Positions 43,121-51,856 are shown, numbered from the stretch's first letter. The stretch: DNA of 64,000 bases from Clostridia bacterium (GCA_017502165.1 JAFVVO010000010.1:1-64000), one strand, 5' to 3'. Notes: a model not told the origin generated them from the letters alone. Program-made: numbers and translations.

Positions 43121-43149
43121 ATAATATCACAAAGAAATCAATATGTCAA
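43121..43149 (-). promoter_or_regulatory. promoter of rplU-prp-rpmA
   Basis: On the minus strand TTGACA, 17-base spacer, TATTAT. Confidence 0.85.
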
Positions 43150-43185
43150 ACGAAAATATTATTTTTTCTTTATTTTTATTTTGCG

Positions 43186-43214
43186 TTGACTTTTTTCCTA
43201 ATACATATTAAAAT
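43186..43214 (+). promoter_or_regulatory. promoter of the YgjV-like gene
   Basis: TTGACT, 17-base spacer, TAAAAT, 32 bases before the ATG. Confidence 0.75.
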
Positions 43215-43246
43215 AATCAGGTATTTTAGAGTTTTCAGGAGCTTTT

Positions 43247-43786
43247 ATGTTCGATTTAGTTGTTCAGGCAATAGGCATTATTGCCATGGCAATTGCTATA
43301 TTGTCTTTTCAGGCAAAAACACAGCGCACAATCATTTTTATGCAGATGTTTTCGACGCTTCTTTTTGCCGTTCATTTCTTTCTTTTAGGTGCTTACGGTG
43401 GAGTAATGCTCAATCTTATTTGCGCTGCACGCTCTGTTGTGTACGTTCAAATTCACAAACCATGGGCATCGCACCCTGCTTGGATTTTTATTTTCAGTGC
43501 TTTTTCGGTTGCAAGTTATTTCATTACGATATTTGCGCTTACGCCTCAGATAACCTTACCCATTCTTCTGCTTGAAATATTGCCCGTTATAGCAAACGTA
43601 ATTACCACAGTTTCGCAACGAATGAAGGATGCAAAATCAGTTCGAAAAATAAACGTCTGGGCATCACCTTTGTGGCTTATCTATAATGTTGTAAATCACT
43701 CCATAGGCGCCACAATTTGCGAAAGCTTTGTTATAATTTCAATTATAATTGCAATGCTCAGGCTTGACAGAAAAAGAGCTGAATAA
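43247..43786 (+). CDS. YgjV-like inner membrane protein
   Basis: A 179-residue membrane protein with about six helices. The opening (QAIGIIAMAIAILSFQAKTQ, then MQMFSTLLFAVHFFLLGAYGG) matches the YgjV (Imp-YgjV) family, whose function is not established. The internal VWASPLWLIYNVVNHS is also typical. AGGAG precedes the ATG. It has its own promoter. Confidence 0.78.
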   Translation: MFDLVVQAIGIIAMAIAILSFQAKTQRTIIFMQMFSTLLFAVHFFLLGAYGGVMLNLICAARSVVYVQIHKPWASHPAWIFIFSAFSVASYFITIFALTPQITLPILLLEILPVIANVITTVSQRMKDAKSVRKINVWASPLWLIYNVVNHSIGATICESFVIISIIIAMLRLDRKRAE

Positions 43787-43799
43787 TAATCACAAACGC

Positions 43800-43828
43800 T
43801 TGATATTTTAGGTGTTTTGTGTTAAAAT
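43800..43828 (+). promoter_or_regulatory. promoter of the 43846-46741 gene group
   Basis: TTGATA, 17-base spacer, TAAAAT, followed by GAGGTG and the ATG. Confidence 0.7.
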
Positions 43829-43845
43829 TTTTTTGAGGTGTTTTT

Positions 43846-44373
43846 ATGGACAGATTTGAACAAACAATTCGCAGAAAAGACGAAAATCAGGCGTCTAAGG
43901 ATAAAATGAAATATCATTTTTGCTTTGCCCTTTCCATTGCTTCGGGGCTGTACGCCATTATTGCATTCGTAGGAATTTTCGGCGCTTTATTGCGTTCGCA
44001 AATTCCCACCTTTGCCAACCTTATCCCCTTTGCAGTATCCTTGGCAATAGCGATTTTCTTCTTTATTAAAAAGGACGATATGGTGGTTGAGTTTGACTAC
44101 GCTCTTGAAGACGACCGCTTGATTATAGCAAAAATCAGAAATCTTTCCTCAAGGAAAGAAGTTCTCAACCTTCCCGCTTCTGCTCTTAAGCGCTTGGAAG
44201 CTTATTCTTACGCGGCTTTTGCAAGCACCGACGCTAAAAAGACTAACTGCTCACTTAACTCTGACGAAGAAAAATATATGCTGTTTTTTGAGCAGGATTC
44301 AGAATTAAATGTTTTGGTTTTTGAGCCTAATGAAAGCTTACGCTCAGCCATTAAAAAGGAATTAAACAGATGA
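43846..44373 (+). CDS. two-helix membrane protein of unknown function (DUF6106-like)
   Basis: A 175-residue protein with a charged N-terminus, two membrane helices (about residues 24-48 and 55-75) and a cytoplasmic domain of about 100 residues (VVEFDYALEDDRLIIAKIRN, LNLPASALKRLEAYSY). It resembles Clostridia proteins annotated DUF6106, from memory only. Its stop overlaps the start of the cysteine desulfurase (ATGA), as such genes often do, hinting at a shared task; no function is known to me. Confidence 0.65.
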   Translation: MDRFEQTIRRKDENQASKDKMKYHFCFALSIASGLYAIIAFVGIFGALLRSQIPTFANLIPFAVSLAIAIFFFIKKDDMVVEFDYALEDDRLIIAKIRNLSSRKEVLNLPASALKRLEAYSYAAFASTDAKKTNCSLNSDEEKYMLFFEQDSELNVLVFEPNESLRSAIKKELNR

Positions 44374-45491
44374 TTTATCTTGATAACAGTGCCACAACGC
44401 GCGCCTTTTCTTCTGTTGCGCAGGTTGTGAGCGATTCAATGCAGGAGCAATATTATAATATTTCTTCTCCCTATTCCAAGGCGCTTGAAACGGAAAAAGC
44501 ACTTATAAGCGCCACAAAAATTATAGCGTTATCACTTAATGCTGATCCAAAGGAAATCATTTTCACCTCCGGCGGCACCGAAAGTGATAATACGGCTATA
44601 TTATCTGCCCCAGCAGGAAGCGAGGTTATTGTGTCTGCCGTTGAGCACCACGCAATACTTTCCTGCGCTCGTCCCTTAGAAAAAAAGGGCTGTAAAATGA
44701 TTATTTGCCCCGTTACTCCCCTTGGTACAGTTGACCCCGCAGCCTTAAAGAATTTAGTTAACGAAAACACTTATTTAGTAAGCATAATGCACGTTAACAA
44801 CGAAACGGGGGCAATAAATCCTATTGCCGAGCTTGTGCGGGCGGTAAAAGAGAAAAATCCAAAGACTTTGTTTCATTCTGACGGTGTTCAGGCTTTTATG
44901 CACGTTTGCACAGATGTTAAAAAGCTTGGTGTTGATATGTATTCCGTCAGTGCCCATAAGGTTCACGGACCTAAAGGCGTGGGTGCTTTATTCATTAAGA
45001 ACAAAACTCCTTTTACGCCCTTTATTTACGGCGGCGGTCAGCAAAACGACCTGCGTTCAGGCACAGTTAACGTTCCGGGCATTTGCGGCTTTGCAAAGGC
45101 TATAGAAGAAATCTCATCAAGCAATTCTTTTGCACAAAAGCTTGCAAAGATTAAAAGCGCATATACTGAAAAGCTTTTGGCCATTCCCGATTCTAAGCTT
45201 ATTTGCCCCAATTCAGCCCCGAACATACTAAGCATTGCATTTTTAGGTGTTAAAGCCTCGTCACTTCAAAACGCTTTGGAGCAGGAGGTTATTATCGGCA
45301 AAGGCAGTGCCTGCACAAGCCGTTCAAGCAAGGTCAGCCACGTTTTAGAAGCTATGAGCTTGCCCTTAAACGTTGCCGAAGCAACAGTTCGAATCAGTTT
45401 TGGCGCATTCAACACCTTAGAAGAAGTTAATGATGCTTGCGAAAGCATTGAGCAAAAAATAGCATATTTAAGAAAATACAAACGTAAATAA
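44370..45491 (+). CDS. cysteine desulfurase (NifS/IscS family)
   Basis: PLP enzyme that takes sulfur from cysteine as a persulfide. The 373-residue protein begins MIYLDNSATTRAFSSVAQV and has TSGGTESDN (PLP phosphate site, about residues 65-73), VEHHAIL, the PLP lysine in SAHKVHGPKG (about 195-204) and the persulfide Cys in GKGSACTSRS (about 314). It lies 14 bases before thiI, the arrangement of B. subtilis nifZ-thiI, so its main role is probably sulfur supply for 4-thiouridine in tRNA. Confidence 0.95.
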   Translation: MIYLDNSATTRAFSSVAQVVSDSMQEQYYNISSPYSKALETEKALISATKIIALSLNADPKEIIFTSGGTESDNTAILSAPAGSEVIVSAVEHHAILSCARPLEKKGCKMIICPVTPLGTVDPAALKNLVNENTYLVSIMHVNNETGAINPIAELVRAVKEKNPKTLFHSDGVQAFMHVCTDVKKLGVDMYSVSAHKVHGPKGVGALFIKNKTPFTPFIYGGGQQNDLRSGTVNVPGICGFAKAIEEISSSNSFAQKLAKIKSAYTEKLLAIPDSKLICPNSAPNILSIAFLGVKASSLQNALEQEVIIGKGSACTSRSSKVSHVLEAMSLPLNVAEATVRISFGAFNTLEEVNDACESIEQKIAYLRKYKRK

Positions 45492-45505
45492 ACGGAGAAA
45501 AAATT

Positions 45506-46741
45506 ATGAGTTACCGCAATATGATAATCGTAAAGGTTGGCGAAATTCACTTAAAGGGTCTTAACCGTCCTTTCTTTGAGCGCACCTTAATTAACAATAT
45601 GAAGCAGGCATTAAAATGCTTTGAAGACATTCGTATAAGCATCAGCCAGAGCAGAATTTTCGTTTACAACATTATGCCCGAAAATTTAGAAGAAGCGCTA
45701 AACATTTTAAGCAAGATTTTCGGTATTCACGCTCTTTCACCTGCAAGAGAATTTGAGAAAACTATTGAAGCCTGCATCGAAAACGCAGTTGATATGTTAA
45801 AGCAGGCAGGCATTACTTCAGGTACTTTCAAGGTTAAGGCACGCAGAGCCGATAAGCACTTCCCTATTGAATCTCCCGAAATTGCCGCAACAGTTGGTGG
45901 CGGAATTTTAGAAGCATTCCCCGATATGAAGGTTGACCTGCACAATCCCGACCGGATTATTGAAGTTGAAATCCGCGATAAAGCATACGTTTATTTTGAA
46001 ACTGTACCTGCCGTTGGCGGTATGCCCATTGGCACAAACGGTCGTGCCGCATTGCTTCTTTCCGGTGGAATTGACAGTCCCGTTGCAGGCTATATGATTG
46101 CAAAGCGCGGTGTTCAGCTTGACGGAATCCATTTCTACAGTTATCCTCACACCAGTGAACGCGCAAAGGAAAAGGTTTTCGAGCTTGCTCAGGAGCTTTG
46201 CGCCTACGTTACACGCCTTTCTGTTTTCATCGTACCCTTTACTCATATTCAGGAACAGATTTACGATAAATGCCCCGATCAGTTTATGACGATTCTTACC
46301 CGCCGCTTTATGATGAAGATTTCCGAGCGTATTGCAAGATTACGTTCCTGCGGCGCGCTTGTTACGGGAGAAAGTATCGGTCAGGTTGCAAGTCAGACAA
46401 TGGAAAGCTTGCTTACCACCGATAATGCGGTAAATCTTCCCGTTTTCCGTCCCGTTATTGGAATGGATAAGCTGGAAATTATGGAAATTGCCCGTAAAAT
46501 CGGCACTTACGAAACCTCAATTCTTCCTTATGAGGACTGTTGTACCGTATTTACTCCCCGTCATCCTGCAACAAAGCCCAAGCTTGATGAGGTTATTAAG
46601 GCAGAGGCTCTTTTAGATGAAGAAGCGCTTATCCGCGAAGCTATGGAGATGGTAGAGCGCATCGATATTGATGCAAACGGCGTTATCCATACTCAGAAGC
46701 TCGTTGATATGGCTATTTGGAAGGATTATATTAAAGAGTAA
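45506..46741 (+). CDS. thiI: tRNA 4-thiouridine synthase ThiI
   Basis: Adenylates U8 of tRNA and transfers sulfur. The 411-residue protein contains the N-terminal ferredoxin-like and THUMP domains (about residues 1-165), then the PP-loop LLLSGGIDSPVAGYM (about 177-191) and the C-terminal AANH-type domain with EDCCTVFTPRHP. There is no rhodanese domain, as in Bacillus, so sulfur must come directly from the adjacent desulfurase. The ATG follows CGGAGAAA. Confidence 0.96.
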   Translation: MSYRNMIIVKVGEIHLKGLNRPFFERTLINNMKQALKCFEDIRISISQSRIFVYNIMPENLEEALNILSKIFGIHALSPAREFEKTIEACIENAVDMLKQAGITSGTFKVKARRADKHFPIESPEIAATVGGGILEAFPDMKVDLHNPDRIIEVEIRDKAYVYFETVPAVGGMPIGTNGRAALLLSGGIDSPVAGYMIAKRGVQLDGIHFYSYPHTSERAKEKVFELAQELCAYVTRLSVFIVPFTHIQEQIYDKCPDQFMTILTRRFMMKISERIARLRSCGALVTGESIGQVASQTMESLLTTDNAVNLPVFRPVIGMDKLEIMEIARKIGTYETSILPYEDCCTVFTPRHPATKPKLDEVIKAEALLDEEALIREAMEMVERIDIDANGVIHTQKLVDMAIWKDYIKE

Positions 46742-46782
46742 TACTACTGCGTTGTTGAGACGCACATCTTTTGGAGCACAAA

Positions 46783-47655
46783 ATGAAAAAGTCTTATATT
46801 CTTGCCCTTTGCGCTATTCTCCTTTGGTCTACTATGGCAACTGTTTCAAAGCTGCTTTTAGGCTCCTTCAGCAGCTTTCAGGTTTTATGTGTCAGCTCCC
46901 TGGTAGCGTTTTTATTCCTGCTGATTCTTTGCATTTGCAACGGAAAAATCAAGCTATTGAAGGACTACAAGCCCAAGGATTACCTGATAACTGCCCTGAT
47001 AGGCTTACCCGGATTATTTTTCTATTACGTTTTTTATTATACGGGCGCTTCAATGATGCTTGCCTCTCAAGCATTTATTATTAACTATCTGTGGCCCATA
47101 ATGAGCGTAGTTTTTGCTTGCATAATTCTTAAGGAAAAGATGACCTTCAGAAAGGTTATTGCCATAATTATTTCCTTTATCGGAGTAATTATCGTTTCGG
47201 GCAAGGATCTTTTCAATTTTAACGCTAACTTCATTTTAGGTGCAGCTTGCTGTGTGATGGGTGCCGTTTCCTACGGCTTGTTCACCGCACTTAACAAAAA
47301 GGTTTCCTATGACAAGACCGTATCTACCATGATATTTTATCTTGTAACCTTCATTATTTGCTTAATTATAAACGTTTTTGACGGACGCGCCTTAACGCTT
47401 GATGCTTATTCCCTGCCGGGTCTTATCTGGAACGGCATCGGTCCCATGGCAATCGCAAATACCCTTTGGGCGTTGGCATTGGTTAATGGGTCAACCGGAA
47501 AAATTTCTAATTTAGCCTACATCACCCCATTTGTTTCGTTGATATGGACGAGAATTTTCCTTTCTGAGCCTATTTCTCTCACTTCCGTTTTAGGCTTGGC
47601 GGTAATAGTGCTTGGAATTTTCGTTCAACTGTTTGAAAATAAAAAACGAACCTGA
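46783..47655 (+). CDS. EamA/DMT-superfamily transporter
   Basis: Ten-helix permease of 290 residues with two EamA repeats (about residues 5-135 and 150-285; ILLWSTMATVSKLLLGS and the second repeat AVSYGLFTALNKKVSY). SQAFIINYLWPIMSVVFAC is typical of the drug/metabolite exporter group. Substrate unknown, perhaps an amino acid or purine. ATG 46783 follows TTGGAG. It lies 41 bases after thiI and may be on the same transcript. Confidence 0.88.
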   Translation: MKKSYILALCAILLWSTMATVSKLLLGSFSSFQVLCVSSLVAFLFLLILCICNGKIKLLKDYKPKDYLITALIGLPGLFFYYVFYYTGASMMLASQAFIINYLWPIMSVVFACIILKEKMTFRKVIAIIISFIGVIIVSGKDLFNFNANFILGAACCVMGAVSYGLFTALNKKVSYDKTVSTMIFYLVTFIICLIINVFDGRALTLDAYSLPGLIWNGIGPMAIANTLWALALVNGSTGKISNLAYITPFVSLIWTRIFLSEPISLTSVLGLAVIVLGIFVQLFENKKRT

Positions 47656-47666
47656 CATAAAATTTT

Positions 47667-47697
47667 AATCCCCATTTATGCAAAATAAATGGGGATT
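47667..47697. terminator. terminator between convergent genes
   Basis: Perfect 13-bp stem AATCCCCATTTAT / ATAAATGGGGATT with loop GCAAA; weak T-tracts on both sides. Confidence 0.8.
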
Positions 47698-47701
47698 AAT
47701 T

Positions 47702-47875
47702 TCATTGGTCATCTTCAATATTTTCTAATGCCACTCTTACTGCTTCAACAACAAAAGCCGTAAATGTGCAATTCTTTCCATCGATAGCCATTTCAACTTT
47801 TTCAATTATATCGTTAGGAAATCGCACACATTTATTAGTTGTCTGCGGAATGGACGGAATGCTAAACTTTTTCAT
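47702..47875 (-). CDS. small ribbon-helix-helix-like protein
   Basis: A 57-residue protein starting MKKFSIPSIPQTTNKCVRFP. The stretch NKCVRFPNDIIEKVEMAIDG followed by TAFVVEAVRVALENIE fits an RHH fold: a beta-strand (CVRFP), helix, turn, helix. RHH proteins of this size are usually DNA-binding repressors or antitoxins. AGAGGTGAT precedes the ATG at good spacing. It is divergent from a small lipoprotein gene across a 135-base region rich in palindromes, so it may regulate that gene or itself. No toxin-like partner is adjacent. Confidence 0.7.
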   Translation of the reverse strand: MKKFSIPSIPQTTNKCVRFPNDIIEKVEMAIDGKNCTFTAFVVEAVRVALENIEDDQ

Positions 47876-47920
47876 ATTATCACCTCTGTAATACAATTAT
47901 ATATAAAAATTTTCTTTTTG

Positions 47921-47966
47921 TATGCATTACATTTGTATTGCAATATGCATCTTTTTGTGTTATAAT
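47921..47966 (+). promoter_or_regulatory. promoter with repeated TATGCAT boxes upstream of the lipoprotein
   Basis: TTGCAA (47938-47943), 17-base spacer, TATAAT (47961-47966). Two copies of TATGCAT (47921-47927, 47944-47950), 23 bases apart, flank the -35 box and could be operator half-sites. Confidence 0.65.
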
Positions 47967-48010
47967 ACATTCGACAACAATATCAAACACACATAAAGGG
48001 AGGTAAAAAT

Positions 48011-48198
48011 ATGAAAAAGTTTTTGTTGTTGATTTAATTATTTTTTCTTTAGTGAGTTGCATTTTCTTATCAGGTTGTAGTAGCGATTACACAGCCAAAG
48101 ATTTTCAGGAAGCTAAAGGACATTATTTTAGCGTAAAAGCATCAAGCTCCGATAAACGAATGGTTGAAGGTTTTTATAAATGGAAATCTCAACAATAG
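48011..48198 (+). pseudogene. small lipoprotein gene, frameshifted after codon 8
   Basis: ATG 48011 has an excellent GGGAGG and encodes MKKFLLLI before a TAA (48035-48037). The -1 frame continues LIIFSLVSCIFLSGCSSDYT and about 37 more residues to TAG 48196-48198. Together they make a standard lipoprotein signal peptide with lipobox LSGC and a mature peptide of about 40 residues. One extra T in GATTTAATT would join them into a 62-residue protein. Either the gene is decayed or the base is missing from the assembly. Function unknown; it may be controlled by the divergent RHH protein. Confidence 0.7.
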
Positions 48199-48210
48199 TT
48201 TTTGTCGCCA

Positions 48211-48245
48211 AAAAAGACTCCGATTGAATCAATCGGAGTCTTTTT
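48211..48245. terminator. bidirectional terminator
   Basis: AAAAGACTCCGATTG / CAATCGGAGTCTTTT stem with loop AAT; serves the lipoprotein gene and the convergent PFOR gene. Confidence 0.93.
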
Positions 48246-48261
48246 GTTTTAACTAATTAAA

Positions 48262-51200
48262 TTAGTCGTTGTAAAGAGCCTGAAGCTTTTCAAGGTGTGC
48301 GCGCTTTGCCTTTGCGGTTTCAGCTGCCTTGTTAAACAACTCTTCTGCTCTTTCGGGGAAGGAGCGGGTAAGTGATGAATAACGTGCCTCGTTAAGAATA
48401 AACTCTTTGTAATCGGTTGTGGGTGCCTTGGAGTCGATTGTGAAGGGCTTTTCGTTGGCCGGATTGAAGCGGAACATATGCCAGTAACCGCAGTCAACAG
48501 CCTTCTTCATTTCTTCCTGGCAGTGAATCATACCACCCTTAATGGAGTGCATTTCGCAGGGTGAGTAACCGATAATAAGTGAGGGTCCGGGATATGCTTC
48601 AGCTTCCTGGATAGCCTTAAGGGTCTGATTCATATCAGCGCCCATAGCGATCTGTGCAACGTAGATGTAGCCATAGCTCATTGCGATTTCTGCAAGGCTC
48701 TTCTTAGCGATAGCCTTACCTGCAGCTGCGAACTGAGCAACCTGACCGATCTGAGATGCCTTGGAAGCCTGACCGCCGGTGTTGGAGTAAACTTCGGTAT
48801 CGAATACCATAATGTTAACGTCTTCACCGGAAGCAAGAACGTGGTCAACACCGCCGAAGCCGATGTCATAAGCCCAGCCGTCGCCACCGAAGATCCAAAC
48901 GGACTTCTTGCCAAGATATTCTTTCTCGCAAAGAATCTGCTTTGCAGTGGGACAACCCTCTGCTGCAGCCTTTTCAAGCTCAACGATAAGTGCCTTTGTA
49001 GCAACTGCGTTTGCCTTACCGTCGTTAGCGGTTTCAAGGTATGCGTTTGCAGCGGCCTTGAACTCGTCAGATGCCTTATCGGATTCGGTCATTTCCTTAA
49101 CAAGACCCATAAGCTTTTCACGGATAGCCTTCTGGCCAAGGTACATACCGTAGCCGTGCTCTGCGTTATCCTCGAACAAGGAGTTAGCCCAAGCAGGACC
49201 GCGACCTTCCTTGTTTACGGTGTAGGGGCTTGTTGCGGCAGGACCGCCCCAGATGGATGAGCAGCCTGTAGCATTTGAAATGTACATTCTGTCACCGAAA
49301 AGCTGGGTGATTAAGCGAGCGTAAGCAGTTTCAGCACAACCTGCGCAGGAGCCGGAGAACTCTAAGAGAGGCTGTTTGAACTGGCTTGCTACAAGATTCA
49401 TATTAGCAGTAGTTTCTTCCTTCTCGGTAACAACGTCAACACAGTAATCAAATACCTGCTGCATATCGTCCTGAGATTCACGGGAAACCATCTTAAGTGA
49501 GTTGGTGGGACAAACGCCTACGCAAACTCCGCAACCCATACAATCCATAGGTGAAACTGCTAAGGTGTAGGTGTAAACCTTACCAACGGGACGCTTGCCC
49601 TGAAGAAGATTTGCAGGAGCTGCTGCTAATTCCTTCTCATCAAGAGCGAAAGGACGGATAGTAGCATGGGGGCAAACGAAGGAGCAACGGTTACACTGTG
49701 CGCAGGTGGTGTTATCCCACTTGGGAACCATAACTGCTACACCGCGTTTTTCGTATGCTGATGCGCCCTGCTCAAAGGTACCGTCAGCGTGGTCAACGAA
49801 AGCGGAAACGGGAAGAAGATCACCGTTCATCTTTCCAACGGGCTTCATAATGCCGTCAACCATCTTGATAAGCTTTGCTCTGCCCTTTGTGGTGGGAGCT
49901 TCTGCAACGTCAGTTGCGTCTGCCCAAGATGCAGGAACGTCAATCTTAACGAATGCTGTTGCACCGGCATCAATAGCCTTGTGGTTCATATCAACAACGT
50001 CCTGACCCTTCTTGAGATAGGACTTAGTTGCAGCATCCTTCATGTGCTGGATAGCTTCTTCCTGAGGCATAACCTTTGCAAGAGTAAAGAAAGCGGACTG
50101 AAGAATTGTGTTAGTTCTCTTGCCCATACCAATCTGCTGTGCAAGGTCAATAGCGTTAACAGTGTAAAGCTGAATATTGTTTTTAGCAATATATCTCTTT
50201 GCTTCGCCTGAAAGCTTTTCATCAAGCTCTTTTGCATCCCACTGGCAGTTGATTAAGAATACACCGCCGGGTTTAACGTCGTTAACCATTCTGTAGCCCT
50301 TTTCAACGTAAGAGGGGTTATGGCAAGCAACGAAGTCAGCCTTGTTTACGTAATAGGGGCTTCTGATAGCCTTATCACCAAAGCGAAGGTGAGAAATTGT
50401 AATACCGCCGGTCTTCTTGGAGTCATACTGGAAGTATGCCTGAACGAACTTGTCAGTATAGTCACCGATAATCTTAATGGAGTTCTTGTTAGCACCAACG
50501 GTACCGTCACCGCCAAGACCCCAGAACTTGCACTCGATAGTGCCTTCTGCTGCGGTGTTGGGAGCGGGAACTTCTTCAAGAGAAAGGTTTGTAACGTCGT
50601 CAACAATGCCCATGGTGAACTGACGCTTAGGCTCGTCCTTTGCAAGCTCGTTGTAAACTGCGAAAATGCTTGAAGGAGGAGTATCCTTGCTGCCTAAGCC
50701 GTAACGGCCGCCGATAACGGTTGCATCAACGGAAGCATTTGCAAGAGCAGTAACAACGTCAAGATAAAGGGGCTCGCCAAGAGCACCGGGTTCTTTTGTT
50801 CTGTCTAAAACAGCAATCTTCTTTGCAGTTGCAGGGATAGCTTCAATAAGCTTGTCTGCTGCAAAAGGTCTGTAAAGGCGAACCTTGATTAAACCAACCT
50901 TTTCGCCTGCTGCATTAAGATAATCAACAACTTCTTCTGCAACGTCGCAAACGGAGCCCATAGCAATAATAACGCGTTCTGCATCTGCTGCGCCGTAGTA
51001 GTTGAAGAGCTTATAATCAGTACCGAGCTTTGCGTTTACTTTGTCAAGATACTTTTCAACGATAGCGGGAACTGCATCATAGTAAGCGTTGCAAGCTTCA
51101 CGGTGCTGGAAGAAAATATCTCCGTTTTCGTGGCTGCCGCGCATTACGGGACGCTCGGGGTTAAGAGCACGCTTGCGGAATGCGTCAACTGCATCCATAT

Positions 51201-51786
51201 CGCACATTTCCTTAAGATCTGCATAATCCCAGACAGCAACCTTCTGAATTTCGTGAGAGGTACGGAAACCGTCAAAGAAGTTAAGGAAGGGTACTCTGCT
51301 TTCGATAGAAGCAAGGTGTGCTACTGCACCGATGTCCATAACTTCCTGAGGATTGGACTCAGCCATCATTGCAAAGCCTGTCTGACGGCAAGCATAAACG
51401 TCGGAATGGTCACCGAAGATGTTAAGTGCGTGGCTTGCTACGCAACGAGCTGATACGTGGAATACACAGGGAAGTAATTCACCTGCGATTTTGTACATAT
51501 TGGGGATCATCAACAATAAACCTTGTGATGCGGTGTAGGTGGTGGTAAGTGCACCTGCTGCTAATGAGCCGTGAACTGTACCGGAAGCGCCTGCTTCGGA
51601 CTGCATTTCAGCAACCTTTACGGTTGTGCCGAAAATGTTTTTCTGACCTTGTGCTGCCCACTGGTCAACGTAGTCTGCCATGGGGCTTGAGGGGGTAATA
51701 GGATAAATACCTGCAACCTCGGTAAATGCGTAGCTTACGTAAGCAGCAGCATTGTTACCGTCCATGGTCTTGAACTTTCTTGCCAT
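48262..51786 (-). CDS. nifJ: pyruvate:ferredoxin (flavodoxin) oxidoreductase
   Basis: Oxidatively decarboxylates pyruvate to acetyl-CoA and CO2, reducing ferredoxin. The single-chain 1174-residue protein has the usual domain order: N-terminal pyrimidine-binding domain (GIYPITPSSPMADYVDQW), domain II, the gamma domain (WGLGGDGTVGANKNS), the 2[4Fe-4S] ferredoxin insert (CNRCSFVCPHATIRPF and CMGCGVCVGVCPTNSL), then the TPP domain with its own cluster ligands (GSCAGCAETAYARLI, NATGCSSIWGG) and the TPP signature GDGWAYDIG. AGGAGG precedes the ATG. Central enzyme of clostridial fermentation. Confidence 0.98.
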   Translation of the reverse strand: MARKFKTMDGNNAAAYVSYAFTEVAGIYPITPSSPMADYVDQWAAQGQKNIFGTTVKVAEMQSEAGASGTVHGSLAAGALTTTYTASQGLLLMIPNMYKIAGELLPCVFHVSARCVASHALNIFGDHSDVYACRQTGFAMMAESNPQEVMDIGAVAHLASIESRVPFLNFFDGFRTSHEIQKVAVWDYADLKEMCDMDAVDAFRKRALNPERPVMRGSHENGDIFFQHREACNAYYDAVPAIVEKYLDKVNAKLGTDYKLFNYYGAADAERVIIAMGSVCDVAEEVVDYLNAAGEKVGLIKVRLYRPFAADKLIEAIPATAKKIAVLDRTKEPGALGEPLYLDVVTALANASVDATVIGGRYGLGSKDTPPSSIFAVYNELAKDEPKRQFTMGIVDDVTNLSLEEVPAPNTAAEGTIECKFWGLGGDGTVGANKNSIKIIGDYTDKFVQAYFQYDSKKTGGITISHLRFGDKAIRSPYYVNKADFVACHNPSYVEKGYRMVNDVKPGGVFLINCQWDAKELDEKLSGEAKRYIAKNNIQLYTVNAIDLAQQIGMGKRTNTILQSAFFTLAKVMPQEEAIQHMKDAATKSYLKKGQDVVDMNHKAIDAGATAFVKIDVPASWADATDVAEAPTTKGRAKLIKMVDGIMKPVGKMNGDLLPVSAFVDHADGTFEQGASAYEKRGVAVMVPKWDNTTCAQCNRCSFVCPHATIRPFALDEKELAAAPANLLQGKRPVGKVYTYTLAVSPMDCMGCGVCVGVCPTNSLKMVSRESQDDMQQVFDYCVDVVTEKEETTANMNLVASQFKQPLLEFSGSCAGCAETAYARLITQLFGDRMYISNATGCSSIWGGPAATSPYTVNKEGRGPAWANSLFEDNAEHGYGMYLGQKAIREKLMGLVKEMTESDKASDEFKAAANAYLETANDGKANAVATKALIVELEKAAAEGCPTAKQILCEKEYLGKKSVWIFGGDGWAYDIGFGGVDHVLASGEDVNIMVFDTEVYSNTGGQASKASQIGQVAQFAAAGKAIAKKSLAEIAMSYGYIYVAQIAMGADMNQTLKAIQEAEAYPGPSLIIGYSPCEMHSIKGGMIHCQEEMKKAVDCGYWHMFRFNPANEKPFTIDSKAPTTDYKEFILNEARYSSLTRSFPERAEELFNKAAETAKAKRAHLEKLQALYND

Positions 51787-51818
51787 AAAAAATTCCTCCT
51801 AAATATTTTTTACGTTTT

Positions 51819-51856
51819 GGTTGAAAAGAACCCTCTGCAGCAGATTCTTTTCAACC
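51819..51856 (-). promoter_or_regulatory. large hairpin in the PFOR 5' UTR
   Basis: Perfect 12-bp stem GGTTGAAAAGAA / TTCTTTTCAACC with an inner TCTG-CAG-CAGA hairpin, about 33 bases upstream of the start and with no T-tract after it. An mRNA stability or regulatory element is likely. Confidence 0.65.

Noticed and set aside
48841-49260. 139-codon plus-strand open frame inside the PFOR gene
   Set aside because: Antisense shadow of the TPP domain of PFOR; no ribosome-binding site.
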